A DNA stretch of 64,000 nt from Artocarpus heterophyllus. Taxonomy: Eukaryota > Streptophyta > Magnoliopsida > Rosales > Moraceae. The translations under genes and the position numbers were made by a program. The notes under the pieces are model-generated. The model worked only from the letters and a program-made list of their open reading frames with translations, ran no database searches and was not told the DNA's origin. Positions 11,101-21,749 of this stretch are shown here, piece by piece (position 1 is the first letter of the stretch; every line of letters starts with the position of its first letter). Location: assembly GCA_025403435.1 (NCBI GenBank), contig CM046348.1:18761679-18825678 (forward strand), written 5' to 3'.

Positions 11101-11479
11101 GTGCCATCCTCTTTTTTCTTCTCTTCTGCATAGTTGATTCTCTAATTGACTCTTTTATTGGGAGCTCTACAATCTCTAGCATAATGTTCGAACTTGTGAC
11201 AATTAAATATTCAACTTGAGATTTTTCATTCCTCAAGTTTGAATATCTCCTTCCATGACCTCACGTAGAGCTTTCTTCTCTTTCATAGTTGTTGCTAAGA
11301 GTTCCAATCTCGTCCACATCCATGACCTCAACTTGCCTCTTGTCTTCAACCTTGTTCTCTACCACGACCATGTTAGCTTCTATTGTTGTTGAAGCTTTCT
11401 TTGTACTTGGTAGGTTGGACTTCCGTCTTAAGGACTTGATCAATGATCCCTTTCTTCTTTTTCTTTTCTTCGAGAGCTT
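8170..11479 (-). pseudogene. Decayed copia pol (and end of gag) of element A
   Basis: On the minus strand, from high to low coordinates: gag tail and a zinc-knuckle region; a protease-like LDTSASNHM stretch near 11050; GAG-pre-integrase (10564-10803; LWHLRFGHLN-like reading in a shifted frame); integrase core through about 10000; EKLMFN...RDMEFDEE integrase tail (9750-9920); reverse transcriptase with the YMDD box (8822-9022; YMDDLILT); and RNase H (8393-8782 and below). Each piece lies in a different frame or is ended by a stop, so no functional polyprotein can be made. The family normally has one open frame of about 1300 codons. The domain order, with integrase before reverse transcriptase, is diagnostic of copia. 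Confidence 0.88.
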
Positions 11480-11484
11480 ATAAC
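11480..11484. repeat. Target-site duplication ATAAC (left) of the nested LTR element
   Basis: ATAAC here and ATAAC at 17775-17779 flank the element exactly. Confidence 0.9.
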
Positions 11485-14400
11485 TGTAACGACCCGCCCT
11501 TACGTGGCCGTCACTTAACTTAAACATGCTCATAAACTTAAACTTACTTACAAATAAGGTAGATAAATTTGGGATAATTTTTTTTTTCCAATATATATAT
11601 GGATTCTTACTGTGGAATCCTTAACATGAAACCTTAGAGGAAGTGATAACTATTTTTCAAATCTTAATAACAAACGAATTCTTATTGATAAAGAATTCTT
11701 AACATATAACCTTAAAAGATATAATAATCATTTCTCAAAACTACATTACGTAAACCTAACGTAATACATAAAATTCCGAAACGTGATAATAACGTAATAA
11801 TAAACATTACGTCTTAACATAGTTATAATTTCTAAAAGCATAATCCTTTACATAATTCATAACGTTAATTTCTTGAAACATAACTATAGTACTTTTCTTG
11901 AACTTTTCCTTTTAAAACATAAGAGTAATTATTTAGCAAGTATTACTTTAAAGACATTTCTCAATTTAGATAAAACTATTTTCAAGACAATTTTAAATTA
12001 AATATTATAATAAAATCTCATTTAAATGCTCTCTAAAACTTTCTTAGCAATTATTATATATTGTTGCTTATAATTTTAACATCTTATAAATAACATATTA
12101 TTTCCTTAAAGGTAAACCTTCTTAAACTAAACAAAACATGATTTCTTATAACTTAACCTTTAAGTTTAAGATACTAATTTCTTAAAGCTTTTCTTTAAAA
12201 CTTTCATAATAATTTCATAGAAACATATTCATAAAATTCATTTCTTAACTTAACGTAAAACTCCAATAATCCTTTGTAATTCAAGATAAACTTATAATTT
12301 TCTTTCCTATAAATTTCGTGCATTTGTTGCATCGTTCATTGCAACATTTTTAAACTTTGAAATCCTCTGGACCAAGGTTGCGTAATCACAAGCTCGGTTT
12401 TTAAAACATAATTTCATAAATTATTTACTTATTCATATGCACATAATTTTCGTAAAGTGTAATCATAAGAAATTTCGTAAAATAAAACATGCATAAATTC
12501 ATAAAATGATAATGCGGAAATATTACATTGCGTGAGCGGTATCCATTCCCATCTTCACCATTCGTCTGCCGCTCACCACTGCCCATCAAGTGTCGCTGAC
12601 AGGTTTTTCTTACCTACAGCATGAACATACTTAAATGAGCTTTCGCTCAGCAAGTAGGAAATTAACCTCGCAAAACATAATTAAAAATCGTTTTAATAAA
12701 AATATGCATCAGCATTTTATGCTTGCTTATCAACTTGACTTATGCTCAATTATTAAGCTGTACCTTATCTTCTTACTTTGGGCCCGAGTGATCGTACCGG
12801 TTGTGCGCGAGTCTTAGAAAGTTAGGGTTCGCGAGGTCCCAACGACACCAAGATCATTCATTTCTTTAACATGGAGCCTCCCCGTGGGTCGGGAGGTTGG
12901 TACGACACCCTTAACTTGTCTCATAAGTTTCACTTGTCTTATTGTGTATATGCAGCATGACTTAATACCACATGACATCACAATTTCGTATTTCACGAAT
13001 CGTGAATCTTAATCATACATGAGTCGTAAATCATTATCATACTTGACTTGAAAGTGATTAAACAATATAATTTATATATTGCATACATCACACACTAATC
13101 ATTTCATCATCATCATCATCATCATAGCATTTCACATCATTTCATAACATAACATATCACATCATAACATAATATATCTCATCATAACATATAACAGTGT
13201 AATAAATCATTGATCATGCATTTTCATAAATTTTATGAAAATATTTAAAATTAATCTATTTTTAAAACTATTCATACTGTAGGCGAGATTCCTACTTACC
13301 TGGACTCCGAGCTGTACGGGTCTAGTTGCATCTCGTTGTATCCACAGTCTACGCTGCATCCTCAGCAGTGCTCCTCGGACCACTGGGGATGGCTAGGAAT
13401 GATCCATGGAGATTTATTATTGTTGAAAACATCATTCTAGACTCTGTTACTACAGTCTGAGTCGCCTCGATCTACGTGCTGTCGGTACCAGACGATTTTC
13501 ACCAGAGTGGAATTAGCTCGAACGAAGGTCACCATTGCGTTCAGAGCGTCGAAACGAGTAGGGAGGCGGTCTCAGATCATCGATTGGAGGTCCGGATCAC
13601 AAAATCCCAATTTGACGTTGACCAGTCGTTGAGCGGCGGTTGACCGCCGTTGACCGGCGTTGACCGCCACCGTTGGGATCCGTTGGTGGCTGGGCTTGAG
13701 CCTACCCCCCCTAAGTCGACCCTCCTGAGTTCAATGGTGACGTCAATTTCATTCAATTTTGCCTCCATCAGCACAAATCGAAGAAGGGATCCTCGGCCAA
13801 AACCGGTGGCTCGGGCGGTGGATCTTCGCCGGTGTTGGGCCCAAATTGGCTTGGGCATTTCCTTCTCCGTGGCTCTCTGAGTCTTTTGACACCGAGGTGT
13901 GCGTCACTGCCACCTAGATCGACGGCTCCACCTAGCCCCTCGGCGGTGCACGATGGAGATGCGTTCTCCGTCCTCCGAGGCTCATTCCTCAAAATTGCAA
14001 TGGGCAAAACGTTCCCCGTACCTTTATGAAGATTTTAGGACCATCAATTTGGCTCCACGGCCGCGGAATGAGCAAGTTCGAACTCTTCACGGCGGCTTGA
14101 CAACGACCGAGGTGGAACTCTGATGAACGGCGGTTGGGTCGCGAAATTAAGTGAGGGGTTTTACTCCCCGTCGCTCTCTGAACGAAATGGCGGCAGCGGT
14201 GTACCTCAACACCACCGCGAACAGCGGCTTCGAGTGGTGACGTGGCGGCAAAAATAGGGCAGCTCCGGTGAAGCTTTTCTGGCAGAAATCGTGCTGTAAT
14301 ATTGGTGCCATTCTCTTCGTCTCTTCAATCTGAGTCCGTTGACACCAAGATCGTGTCAATCGGAGGTCGGACGGAGGAGAAATCACGTCGGAAAGATGAC

Positions 14401-16038
14401 GTGTTTCCGAGGCTTCAACCGACACGTGTGGCCGCCTCCAGTGGAGTTGTGGGTGGCACAGCACACCGTCGGACTCAGCTTCTCGAGATCTTCCCGATGG
14501 TGTAGAGGTGTCGAAAATGGAGGTCGGATCTTGGACTGAGTTTGAGGAGAGAGAGAGTAGAGAGAGAAAGTAGAGAGAGGAGGGGGAGCTGATCTAATTG
14601 GCTCCGTTTTTTTTTTTTTTTTGTAGTCCACATATTTATAGACAACTTTGTATCTACACAGTTTAAAATGTGTTGTGTCGGATAGATCAAATTTGATCCA
14701 TAAACTTGAAATTTTTATAGACATAACTGTACTTTTTAAAATTGTAATATTCTCATTCTTTAAAATATTACATAAATTCTAATTTTTCTTGTCGTATCAA
14801 TGCCGTATAAACATCTTCATACTGTCATAAAATCATTTTCATAAAAATTATCCCTACTATATGGATTTTGTGATTTAATTTTGGTACAATAAACTTTGAT
14901 ACATTTATCTTCGAAATTGACGATTAGCTATTTTTACAACTGTACCCATATTTATACATGTGTATATATATACAGATGAATGCATTTTAAGAAAATGTTA
15001 CATATTTAAAACTTTGCTCAATATAAGTATTTTTATTATTTTTTTAACTTTTTAAAACTTTAAAATGTAATAACATATATTTCTCATTAGAAATTTTCAT
15101 GTTGTAAACTTCAAATTTTATTATGACAACAATAGTTGTAATTTTGTAAAAGTTTTGTAAATTAAATTGACTATCTAAGTCAATTTAATTTAAAATTTCA
15201 AACTTAGCACAATCTCGTGCTTTATAGATATAACACGAATTACTTCTCGTAAAGAGCCATTTATGGTTCCACATTTTAACAATAGATTAACGTTTGTGGA
15301 CCCCATCAACGCCCTTTTTCTTCTTTAATATTACTATGACAATTGTTACTATTATTATTGTCTTTACAATAATAATATTAAACTTTACGTAATTATTAAT
15401 GTGTATAATAATTAACCATACACATTCAAAATATGGGAATTCTTGAATTTCCAATGATTCATATAACTTGCTTAAAATTCTTATCTTACTTTATGATCTC
15501 TATAAATTTCGAGATCAATTATAGTAAAACATGTTATAAATCTTGCATACTTGAACTTGGTGCTCACCATTTTCAATTTATGATATGGAGCTCATGATCA
15601 CTTTTGATCTGGGTTTCTTTTACTGAACTGACATCATATAGGAATTTTCCACATCATCATAGTAAGTTGGAAATTCCACTTGTTGTCAAGTAATCCCAAT
15701 TTAAACATTCTAATTGAGATTCTTATAACAATCACTTCTTTGGCTCATACATAAAATCAATAAATCATAAACTTTTAATTTAGCACATTAAATAGTTATT
15801 TTTAATTATTTTAATGTACTATCATAATATTACATTGTTACATGTTTCATAAATAAAGCACATAAATTTGTGCATTCACAACATTATTTATTTCTAAGGT
15901 CTTATGGCTAGTAAAACCTTCAAATTTGCGTATTAATAAACGCTAAACTTGTACCTTCTTAAGTACTTAGCTTAGTAATGATGGAAAAATCCTCAATTAA
16001 TCATACTTATTAATTTCTGGATTTTTTCGGTCATTACA
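11485..16038 (-). repeat. 4.55-kb LTR (3' LTR) of the nested element
   Basis: Bounded by TGTAACGACC and GGTCATTACA. It has a GC-richer central part (about 13290-14600) with a cluster of TTGACC words (13612-13665), a (CAT)n tract near 13105-13128, and a CT-rich segment near 14540-14600 on the minus strand. The overlapping open frames in 13577-14724 share no recognisable domain and lie in several phases on both strands, so they are not annotated as genes. Confidence 0.75.
13612..13665. promoter_or_regulatory. Cluster of TTGAC(C) W-box words in the nested LTR
   Basis: TTGACG at 13612 and TTGACC at 13618, 13640, 13650 and 13660. The last three are spaced exactly 10 bases, about one helical turn. 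TTGAC[CT] is the established binding word of WRKY factors. Whether this block lies upstream of the LTR start site is not known. Confidence 0.5.
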
Positions 16039-17701
16039 ATCTACCCACCTTATAAAATTTTTGTCCTCGAAAATTGAGATAAACTAGTGGTATCCTATGG
16101 CTTCGTATCCTAGTCTCATAGGGTTTTTCTTTCTTTTGGCAACTTTGCCTCAAAATCTTGATATGGAAATTTGTCTTTGCTTCCTTGAAACTATTCTTTC
16201 TCTTGTTTCACGACTTACACTTATTCTATTTCGCATGTTAGGTTGAGTATCTGTCTCCAGATCATGATTTGGTACATAGGATCTGGCCAGGAAATTTATC
16301 TTTTTTATTGCTTAATCTATAAGTCTTTATTACCTAGTCATCCCTGACTAGTGATAATGACTGTCTAAAACATGTTCATCTACTTGTTTTAATACTTCTA
16401 AGGGTCCATAACATTTACATTTGTCCTTTCATATCTCTCTTGAACTTGTCTTACCTCTCCTCGAGGTGCGAGAAAAAGGAAATTCATTCCTATTTTTCAT
16501 ATTCGTAGGGTTTCTCTTGGTTTTTGCTCATATGACCTTTATATTGGTCATGGAAAATTTCTAGGTTATACTTGATTATTTAAATCGTTCTTATGATTTC
16601 TAATCAAAACTATTGTCTTTTAGCAATTTCTTCTAGTCTCTTAAAAGCAAATTGGAGATTTTATCTTTCTTCCAATAGAAAATCTCATGGCGATACTATA
16701 TAATGGGGTGCATTATATCCCGAACCTGTGGAGATCGTACCATAAATTCTCCTTAGACAGGCTTATTCTAGACATTTTAACATACCATCGCGACATATCG
16801 GGGTAATAGATTCTCATAGTGTGTAATATCGTACTATCAATTTCCTTTACTTGTACTTACTCTAGAATCTAGGACATGCTAATGTAGCATATCGTAAAAA
16901 CTTGGGTAGTTTTACGGTTTTCACAGCCCATTTATGGGTAAGAAATCATTTTCGGTCTAAATCTTATGCTACTGAGTGGGGTATGCTCTTCTAAAGGAGC
17001 AAAACTATATTGTCTCCTTTAACCTATAAAAGGGTTCATTAGAGTCTAGTATATGTTCTACCCACCTTAGGATTGAAATTCTACTCTTTTGAGCACCTAT
17101 TTTCATAAAAAATCGTGTCATTCTAGACTTAATTGTCTCAACTTGTTCAATGGCATAATCATGTATATACCGTCTTATGGTATTTTAAAATTCGTAAAGC
17201 TTATCTCTCGTTCGGGGTTCTAATCAACCTCGTTTCCACTATGGCAACATTCATTATGTGTCTTAACTTTCTCTACTTGTGAATCTCATGTCTATAGTTG
17301 ACTATGTGTTCCTTCTTTTTAGGCCACTTTAGTGTCCTATATCGTTCTAATGCTTCCTTACTATTTCTATGAAAGTCTCTGTGTGTGTGTATATATATAT
17401 ACATATATATATATATAACTTTCTAAAATATAACGGTCATTTACATTTTAATAAAAATAATTTTTTTTTTGTCTCAACAAAACATTTCATAAACTTCTAT
17501 TTACTTGTTGAAAATAGTAATAATACTTTGTTAAAGACACATTTTTTTTTTGACAATTTAAATCAAATTTTAAACTTGACAAAATTTTGTGCTCACGAGT
17601 AAGGACCTAAACATGTTTATAATAAAAGAAAAAGCTGTTTATGGGTCCTATTTAATCCATAAAAACTTTTAGTATAATATTGATCTCAAGCTGTCAGAAC
17701 C
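16039..17701 (-). pseudogene. Residual 3' internal region of the nested element
   Basis: On the minus strand a purine-rich tract (16039-16057) abuts the LTR, followed by 1.65 kb with no open frame of useful length. The plus-strand wording (cctcgaaaattgag, gatcatgatttggtacat, taatggggtgcatt) resembles, in order, the reverse complement of the integrase end of Tekay/Del-type gypsy elements, but too degraded to translate. Gag, protease, reverse transcriptase and RNase H are absent. Confidence 0.45.
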
Positions 17702-17774
17702 CTTAGCTTAGTAATGATGGAAAAATCCTCAATTAATCATACTTATTAATTTCTGGATTTTTTCGGTCATTACA
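17702..17774 (-). repeat. 73-bp remnant of the nested element's 5' LTR
   Basis: Identical base for base to 15966-16038, the end of the long LTR, and followed directly by the ATAAC target duplication. Everything else of this LTR has been deleted; the junction is at about 17701/17702. Confidence 0.85.
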
Positions 17775-18361
17775 ATAACGAACCCAACAGTTGCTCAATC
17801 GCAATGTCTTTTAAATCTTTAGTTTCTTCGATGATAGTTGTGATACTATCAAACTTTGAGTCTAACGATTGAAGAATCTTCTCCATGACGGCCACATCTT
17901 CTAACTTCTCACTATTTCTTTTTAGTTGATTGGAAATGGCTAGGACTCTAGAGAAGTAGTCAGAAACTAATTCACCTTCTTTCATTTGCAACGATTCAAA
18001 CTCTCCTCTTAAAGTTTGAAGTTGCACCTTTTTAACCTTTTCCTCTCCCTTGTAGGAGAGTTAGAGCTTCTTCCATGCTCGCTTAGCGGAGGCAGCACTT
18101 GAGATCTTCTTAAAACCATCTTCATCTAAGGGTTGATAGATGAGGAAGAGAGCCTTCTTGTCTTTCTTTCTTAAATCCTTCAAACTATCCTTTTGTGTTG
18201 AGGATAGCCTCGACTCATCCTTTGGCTCTTCATAGCCTTTATCTACGACCTCCTGAAACATCATGTGCTCCAAGTAGTGCCTTTATATTGATACTCCAAT
18301 TGTCAAAGTTACTTTCCTTAGGTGGTGGAACTTAGAAAGACGCTATACCGTTGGTAGCCAT
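17775..18361 (-). pseudogene. Copia gag (UBN2/DUF4219 type), element A
   Basis: The ATG is at 18359-18361 (minus). It is followed by a stop at codon 10 (18332-18334), a frame change near 18255, a UBN2-type capsid stretch (DKKALFLIYQPL, KRAWKKL), a second stop at 18061-18063, and the typical [17 protein letters not shown] and VMEKILQSL segments. The nested element interrupts the gene at 17775. The remainder resumes at 11479. Gag forms the cytoplasmic particle of copia elements. This copy could not be translated. Confidence 0.88.
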
Positions 18362-18443
18362 AACTCTTAATAGAGTGAGAATTTGGGAATTTATGACTAC
18401 ACGGATGGATCCTAGAACGTCGAAAAACCTTGGGAGGGACTCG

Positions 18444-18521
18444 GGGTCAAAAAGTCAAATTTTAGTCAACACCTTGGTCAATGGTCAATGTGGTCAACAT
18501 CAACGGTCAATGCTAGTCAAG
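18444..18521 (-). promoter_or_regulatory. Array of eight W-boxes in the leader of copia element A
   Basis: Eight (A/G)GTCAA words, each a TTGAC[CT] W-box on the minus (element sense) strand, at 18445, 18453, 18464, 18476, 18483, 18492, 18505 and 18515. All have the same orientation, spaced 7 to 13 bases. The array lies between the primer site (18751-18762) and the gag ATG (18361), so in transcribed leader. WRKY binding is inferred from the motif. Confidence 0.6.
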
Positions 18522-18750
18522 GCTAGCTGAAACTTCCAACGTCTCATTTAGGCATATCCGGGCTTCGATTAGCTTATTTTTATGGCTACGTGCTTGCCTC
18601 GTCGTGCTTTTTTGTTTTGATATGCTATAGTGATATGTTTGGAACAAATTTCTTATACTCTCAATCTCAAGAAGTCTATTCAGATGTGGAAGATTAGTCA
18701 AAGCTGCATTCATAGTCATACTGATAATTTCAAGAGACCTCACAACCTTG

Positions 18751-18762
18751 ACTTGGATACCA
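18751..18762 (-). other. Primer binding site of copia element A
   Basis: On the minus strand TGGTATCCAAGT, three bases inside the 5' LTR. The first seven bases match the usual initiator-tRNA-Met primer site; the rest diverge from TGGTATCAGAGC. Confidence 0.65.
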
Positions 18763-18765
18763 CTT

Positions 18766-19193
18766 TGTTGGAAATTTGTTCAAGCTTAAACACCAAACTC
18801 TTTTATTATAAGATTGAAGACTTTTACAATTACAACTCCTCACACACTTAAGGAACTCACTTAAGAAACTTTGATTCTTCTCTTCCTCACTCTTAGAAGT
18901 TCTTACTTCTTCTTGATGTACCATGAGAGAAATCACCCCTATTTATACTAGTGGCACCTTCTTAACCAATGGCTAGGATTATGCTAACACACTTTTAGTC
19001 TAAAGGCTACAATTCACTCTCTAGAATTCTCCTCCAAAATATCTCCTATCTAGAAATCTCTACAATTCATCCACTCTAAAAATGTCTAGATATTTTTTGA
19101 AGAATAATCTAGAAAATCTTTCTAAAGTTGGGCTTGGATTTGAATTTGAACTTCATCAAGTTTTTTGGCCTAAAACAAGTTTATATTTCAACA
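18766..19193 (-). repeat. 5' LTR of copia element A (428 bp)
   Basis: TGTTGG to CAACA, pairs with 7712-8131. A TATA-like box (minus TAGTATAAATAGG) lies at about 18939-18951, giving a short U3. It ends at the CTCAC target duplication at 19194-19198. Confidence 0.93.
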
Positions 19194-19285
19194 CTCACAT
19201 GCTATAGTAAAAGCAAAAAAATTGTTACAGTGTAAAGCTCTCACATGCTATAATGTTCACAGTTCTAACTAACGGTTCTTACCAC
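19194..19285 (+). repeat. MITE-like repeat copy A, right part
   Basis: Continues the repeat broken at 7711. It contains a second TGTAAAGCTCTCACATGCTATA word (19231-19252), so the repeat has an internal tandem unit, and ends near gttctaactaacggttc. The same organisation is seen, inverted, at 62770-62950. Confidence 0.65.
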
Positions 19286-19754
19286 CATACCAAACATCAC
19301 ATTAGTTAGGCTGGATGGAGCTTATGAGGCTTCAGTTTTCAGCTTATTTATATCTTCTAAGTTATAGTCTTTATGTTTGTTCATCTCTGTCCATGTTTTA
19401 AAAATCATCGTCTTCATTCGATTAATTCTTTTTATGCAATTGTTGTTTCAACCTTATAACAACTGTTAGACATGTATGCCCTAAGGAGTAAAAATGTAAT
19501 ACGTTTTTGGAGACATTTTTTATCAATAAAGAATTTATTCATTTATATATACTAAATCCCGTCCTCTTTACGTTCATATTTGTTGAATGTATGATAAGCA
19601 AACAGTAGTCTGAGACTGTCGGTCTAAACCTTAAGAATTGGGCATATGATGGGATGATTATGCGGAAGACACGATTCTTAAGGTGACGGTCTAAAACATA
19701 TGATCCGCAATCGAGCGAATAAATGGGCGCTTTATTCATATAAAGATTGTTATG

Positions 19755-20217
19755 TTGTCTATATCCCTATTGGGAGATGGTTTGTCTTGACCATAGGAGT
19801 TGGACTCCGTGAATAGAAATATTGGCATGTTGTCATAGGCGACGATGTGTTGAATCGGGACATAAAGTGAATTGATTTGGATTAATAATTCTGTCTTGGC
19901 AAATCGATTCACTTTAGACAGTTATTTGTATTGTATCTTAATCTTGAGATGAATAGTGGGCCCGTTGTCTATTGGGAGATGGTTTGTCTTGACTATAGGG
20001 AGATGGTTTGTCTTGACCATAGGAGATGGTTTGTCTTGACCATAGGAGTTGGACTCCGTGAATAGAAATATTGGCATGTTGTCATAGGTGACGATGTGTT
20101 GGATCGGGACATAAAGTGAATTGATTTGGATTAATAATTCTGTCTTGGCAAATCGATTCACTTAGACAGTTATTTGTATTGTATCTTAATCCTGAGATGA
20201 ATAGAGGGCCCGTTGTC
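19755..20217 (+). repeat. About 249-bp tandem duplication inside solo LTR 1
   Basis: The block containing ccataggagttggactccgtg at 19791 recurs at 20040, 249 bases later, and the two copies read alike up to the gggcccgttgtc word. Between them, at 19975-20045, a 23-bp unit (ggagatggtttgtcttgacc...) is repeated three to four times. The relatives at 48099 and 55760 have one copy. Confidence 0.85.
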
Positions 20218-21149
20218 TCGACTTGTGTCTTTTGATGTGCCAATGGTTGACTCCCACATCTCAATAGTGGTATGCATGTCAGTACGTCGGAGGCATGACT
20301 CTTGATAGCGTAGACTTGTTATTCATAGATATGGAATCCATAGCTCCTCTTTAGGAGTAATGATATCCTCTTATGTGCGTTATCTTGTAATTGGAAAACT
20401 GGAGCACTCAACCATTTGGATACATAGGTGTAACCGAATGGTATACTATCTTTGGATTGTAAGTTTTCTAATGGTGAGACAATGGAACGTAAGATAAAAA
20501 TAATCGGGAAGGTAAGACAGAATTTGTCCTTAAGCCGATTATGGATTATCATATGGGGATACGATACACTTTGATATGTCATGGAGACTTAGCTACACGA
20601 GCTTCGTAATTCTATAAAGTTCGAGAGTGCAGCTCCAAGCTTTTAGTGGAGTAGCGTTGGAGTTGATAGTTGTGAAATGTATATATAGGATATTGGGTTT
20701 CATAATTATCGTGAGCTTGAACTTTATAGGTCCATTTTGGTCCCCTTTGCTAGCTCACAAAATCCTATAACGACATGGCGTGCTTTTCCAATAATTGGTG
20801 ACTTATGTCGGAATTATCAGATTGGTTTAAAATTTGTAAAAATCAAATAATTCATGTTTGTTTATTGGTTGAATTAATTTTGTAATAAAATTAATTTAAG
20901 ATAAACTTGTTGAATTATTGAGATCGGATAATTCTTGTCTGTTTATCGATTGATTTAATTTTTGGATAAATTAAATCAAGATAAACTTGTAGAATTATTG
21001 TGAATTGATTTATTTTCTTAGAGATTATCTTGATAAAGTTTGTTTTGATCAGATATCTTCTCTATTGGGTTATTTGAATCAAAACTAAGACTTTATCCTA
21101 TAGAATCTCGGGTGAAAAATAAAAGATTCGCAGAGATTTTTTCACGGGA

Positions 21150-21232
21150 GTTCGGCCTACCGAATGACGTGTTCGGCTTGTCGATGGGGCCTGTTCGGCC
21201 TGCCGATCAGGCTGTTCATCCTACCGATCAAC
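21150..21232 (+). promoter_or_regulatory. TCGGC-N2-GCCGA dyad array in U3 of solo LTR 1
   Basis: Four imperfect copies of GTTCGGCCTGCCGAT, 20 to 25 bases apart, 115-200 bases upstream of the TATA box at 21347. Each has two-fold symmetry. The same array occurs at 48608-48690 and 56275-56357, and a larger one at 55059-55265. Confidence 0.55.
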
Positions 21233-21749
21233 GAGCGATAAGATTACGTGTTTTCACACGGATCTTATCAGATATTGATCCGAACTTGATTTTGTTTTGA
21301 GTTTTTGAGACCTAATCTGATAAGGACTGACCCTATGACCAATAGCTATAAAAGGGCAGTGAGTCTTATGATTTACTCAGAGATTAATTGAGAGATTAAG
21401 AGTGATACTCTTCTAGTGAGCATCTGAAAACTCCTTGAGAGCTTTTGTTTACAAATCACGAACACTAGCTTTGGGTTCTCTCTATTGGTTGGAAGGAGAG
21501 TCACCGGTGGAAGAGCTATACGTGTGAGCCCACACTCACTCCGGTTGTGGATAGAGAATAGCAAAGAAGACCAGTTGGTTGAGGCTCTTCTGGAACGTTA
21601 CTTCTCTTCATAGGCTGCGGAGGTTCTTCACACAAAGGTTAGTAAAATCTGTCTAATTTATACATATAACATGTCAAACTTGTGTTTTGAAAATTACTCT
21701 GATGAAAAATTTTTAAAATTCCGCTGCGCACCACGTTTCCAACAACAAC

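Larger units (their letters stand above)
11485..17774 (-). mobile_element. Nested LTR retroelement (Ty3/gypsy, Tekay/Del-like), internally deleted
   Basis: Flanked by perfect 5-bp ATAAC duplications and inserted into the gag of copia element A. Ends are TGTAACGACC (11485) and GGTCATTACA (17774), a near-perfect inverted pair. A 4.55-kb LTR fills 11485-16038, followed by a purine-rich tract on the minus strand, about 1.66 kb of internal DNA, and only the last 73 bp of the other LTR (17702-17774), identical to 15966-16038. So most of the body and nearly all of the 5' LTR are gone. The TGTAACGACC terminus and the tract next to it resemble Tekay/Del chromoviruses; this lineage call is inference. 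Confidence 0.85.
7712..19193 (-). mobile_element. Ty1/copia retrotransposon (element A), split by a nested LTR element
   Basis: Complete boundaries: LTRs at 7712-8131 and 18766-19193, target duplication CTCAC at 7707-7711 and 19194-19198, primer site beside the right LTR and polypurine tract beside the left LTR. Gag (right) and protease, integrase, reverse transcriptase and RNase H (left) lie on the minus strand in the order of a copia element. A 6.29-kb LTR element (11485-17774) sits in the gag gene. Without that insert the element is about 5.2 kb. The LTRs differ at several percent of sites by eye, and all frames are broken, so it is old and dead. Confidence 0.93.
19464..21744 (+). mobile_element. 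Solo LTR of the 2-kb copia LTR family (copy 1)
   Basis: TGTTAGACATG at 19464 to TTTCCAACA at 21744, flanked by perfect ACAAC duplications (19459-19463 and 21745-21749). It is the same family as the LTRs at 48099 and 55760 but in the opposite orientation and without any internal region, so it arose by LTR-LTR recombination. At 2281 bp it is about 250 bp longer than its relatives because of an internal tandem duplication. A TATA box (TATAAAAG, 21347-21354) with a CCAAT word just upstream marks the U3/R boundary. Confidence 0.92.

Noticed and set aside
13577..14724. Several overlapping open frames on both strands in a GC-richer block
   Set aside because: They lie inside the nested element's LTR, in conflicting phases, without domains or codon consistency.
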